From: Planctomycetaceae bacterium
GTDB lineage: Bacteria > Planctomycetota > Phycisphaerae > Phycisphaerales > SM1A02
DNA length: 7,637 nucleotides
Direction: 5' to 3'
Assembly (NCBI GenBank): GCA_947474205.1
Contig: CANJIC010000090.1
Coordinates: 1 to 7,637 of the forward strand
Shown: in pieces, positions 7,143-7,637 of the stretch
Position numbering within the stretch: the stretch's first letter is position 1
Layout of the letters: every line of letters starts with the position of its first letter
Translations under genes and position numbers: made by a program
The notes under the pieces: generated by a model
Database searches by the model: none
Seen by the model: only the letters and a program-made list of their open reading frames with translations
What the model was told of the DNA's origin: nothing

Positions 7143-7628
7143 TTAAGAAGGACGAACCAGGAAAATCGCCTGGCCAAACTCAACCGCGTCCCCGCTCTTC
7201 ACCAAAATCTTTTCTATGGTGCCGGTTGTGCCAGCGTTGATCTCGTTGAATATCTTCATGGCTTCAATTAAACAGACCACGGAGTTTGGACCCACGCTTG
7301 CGCCAATGCTGATAAAGGCGGGCTTGTCCGGCGAGGCCGAGGCGTAGAACGTTCCAACCATTGGACTTTCAATCTTGATCAGGCCAGCGGTGTCATCGAT
7401 TGGTGGCGCTGGCTTGCTTGGAGCGGTTGGGGTTGCAGAGTGAGCGATGGGCGCCGCCTGCATGACGGATTGCGTCAAACCCGCTGGCGCCTGCATGATT
7501 TGCGGCGCGCTATGAATGTTGGGTCGACGAATGGTGACCTGCTCATCTTTGTCGCGCAGGTCAAGTTCCAACAACTCGTTGGCGGTCATAAGGCGAATGA
7601 GTTCTTTCAGTTTTCGCATGTCAATCAT
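7143..7628 (-). CDS. accB: Acetyl-CoA carboxylase, biotin carboxyl carrier protein
   Basis: AccB carries covalently bound biotin and shuttles the carboxyl group from AccC to the carboxyltransferase (AccA/AccD). The protein has 161 residues, near the E. coli 156. It shows the normal three-part plan. The N-terminal helix-rich segment RKLKELIRLM is followed by a short strand ending VTIRRP (31-36). A flexible Ala/Pro-rich linker runs from about 40 to 82. The biotinyl domain (about 84-161) has SPMVGTFYASASPDKPAF, which includes the family thumb region, and IEAMKIFNEI with the biotinylated Lys125. Starts at 7628 and 7619 (third codon downstream) are both possible: the second would begin MRKL, closer to E. 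coli MDIRKIKKL. No Shine-Dalgarno site is visible in the 9 bases left before the window edge. It is the upstream partner of accC. Confidence 0.96.
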   Translation of the reverse strand: MIDMRKLKELIRLMTANELLELDLRDKDEQVTIRRPNIHSAPQIMQAPAGLTQSVMQAAPIAHSATPTAPSKPAPPIDDTAGLIKIESPMVGTFYASASPDKPAFISIGASVGPNSVVCLIEAMKIFNEINAGTTGTIEKILVKSGDAVEFGQAIFLVRPS

Positions 7629-7637
7629 GTGAGTAGG

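Overview
The window looks like a chromosomal segment from a free-living bacterium, most plausibly a member of the Planctomycetota, perhaps the Phycisphaerae side. This placement is an inference. It rests on a membrane-anchored, degenerate PilB/GspE-like protein and a CvpA-like protein with a very large C-terminal domain, a combination I associate from memory with planctomycetes. No rRNA or other phylogenetic marker is present to confirm it. There are no tRNA or rRNA genes, CRISPR arrays, insertion sequences or other signs of recent transfer.

Layout. Positions 1-938 (minus strand) hold the first 312 codons of guaB (IMP dehydrogenase), cut by the left edge. A 123-bp divergent gap (939-1061) carries a Shine-Dalgarno site for each flanking gene, a perfect 7-bp GC-rich inverted repeat and a possible promoter. 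Three plus-strand genes follow, tightly packed: a PilT/PilU-type motor ATPase (1062-2207), a membrane-anchored PilB/GspE-like protein that has lost its catalytic residues (2214-3950), and a four-helix CvpA-like membrane protein with a roughly 430-residue unassigned domain (3947-5611). The spacing is 6 bp and then an ATGA overlap, so they are probably one operon. After a 73-bp convergent gap come accC (5685-7049) and accB (7143-7628) on the minus strand, which form an acetyl-CoA carboxylase accB-accC unit.

How the genes work together. AccB carries the biotin that AccC carboxylates in the first step of fatty acid synthesis, and GuaB makes XMP for guanine nucleotides; these are core metabolism. 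The three-gene block between them is the unusual part. It pairs an apparently active retraction-type ATPase with a pseudo-ATPase tethered to the membrane and with a CvpA-type membrane protein. No pilin, PilC/PilM-like or secretin gene lies in the window. The block may be a type IV pilus accessory motor module or something different built from pilus motor parts. It is the best candidate here for an undescribed system.
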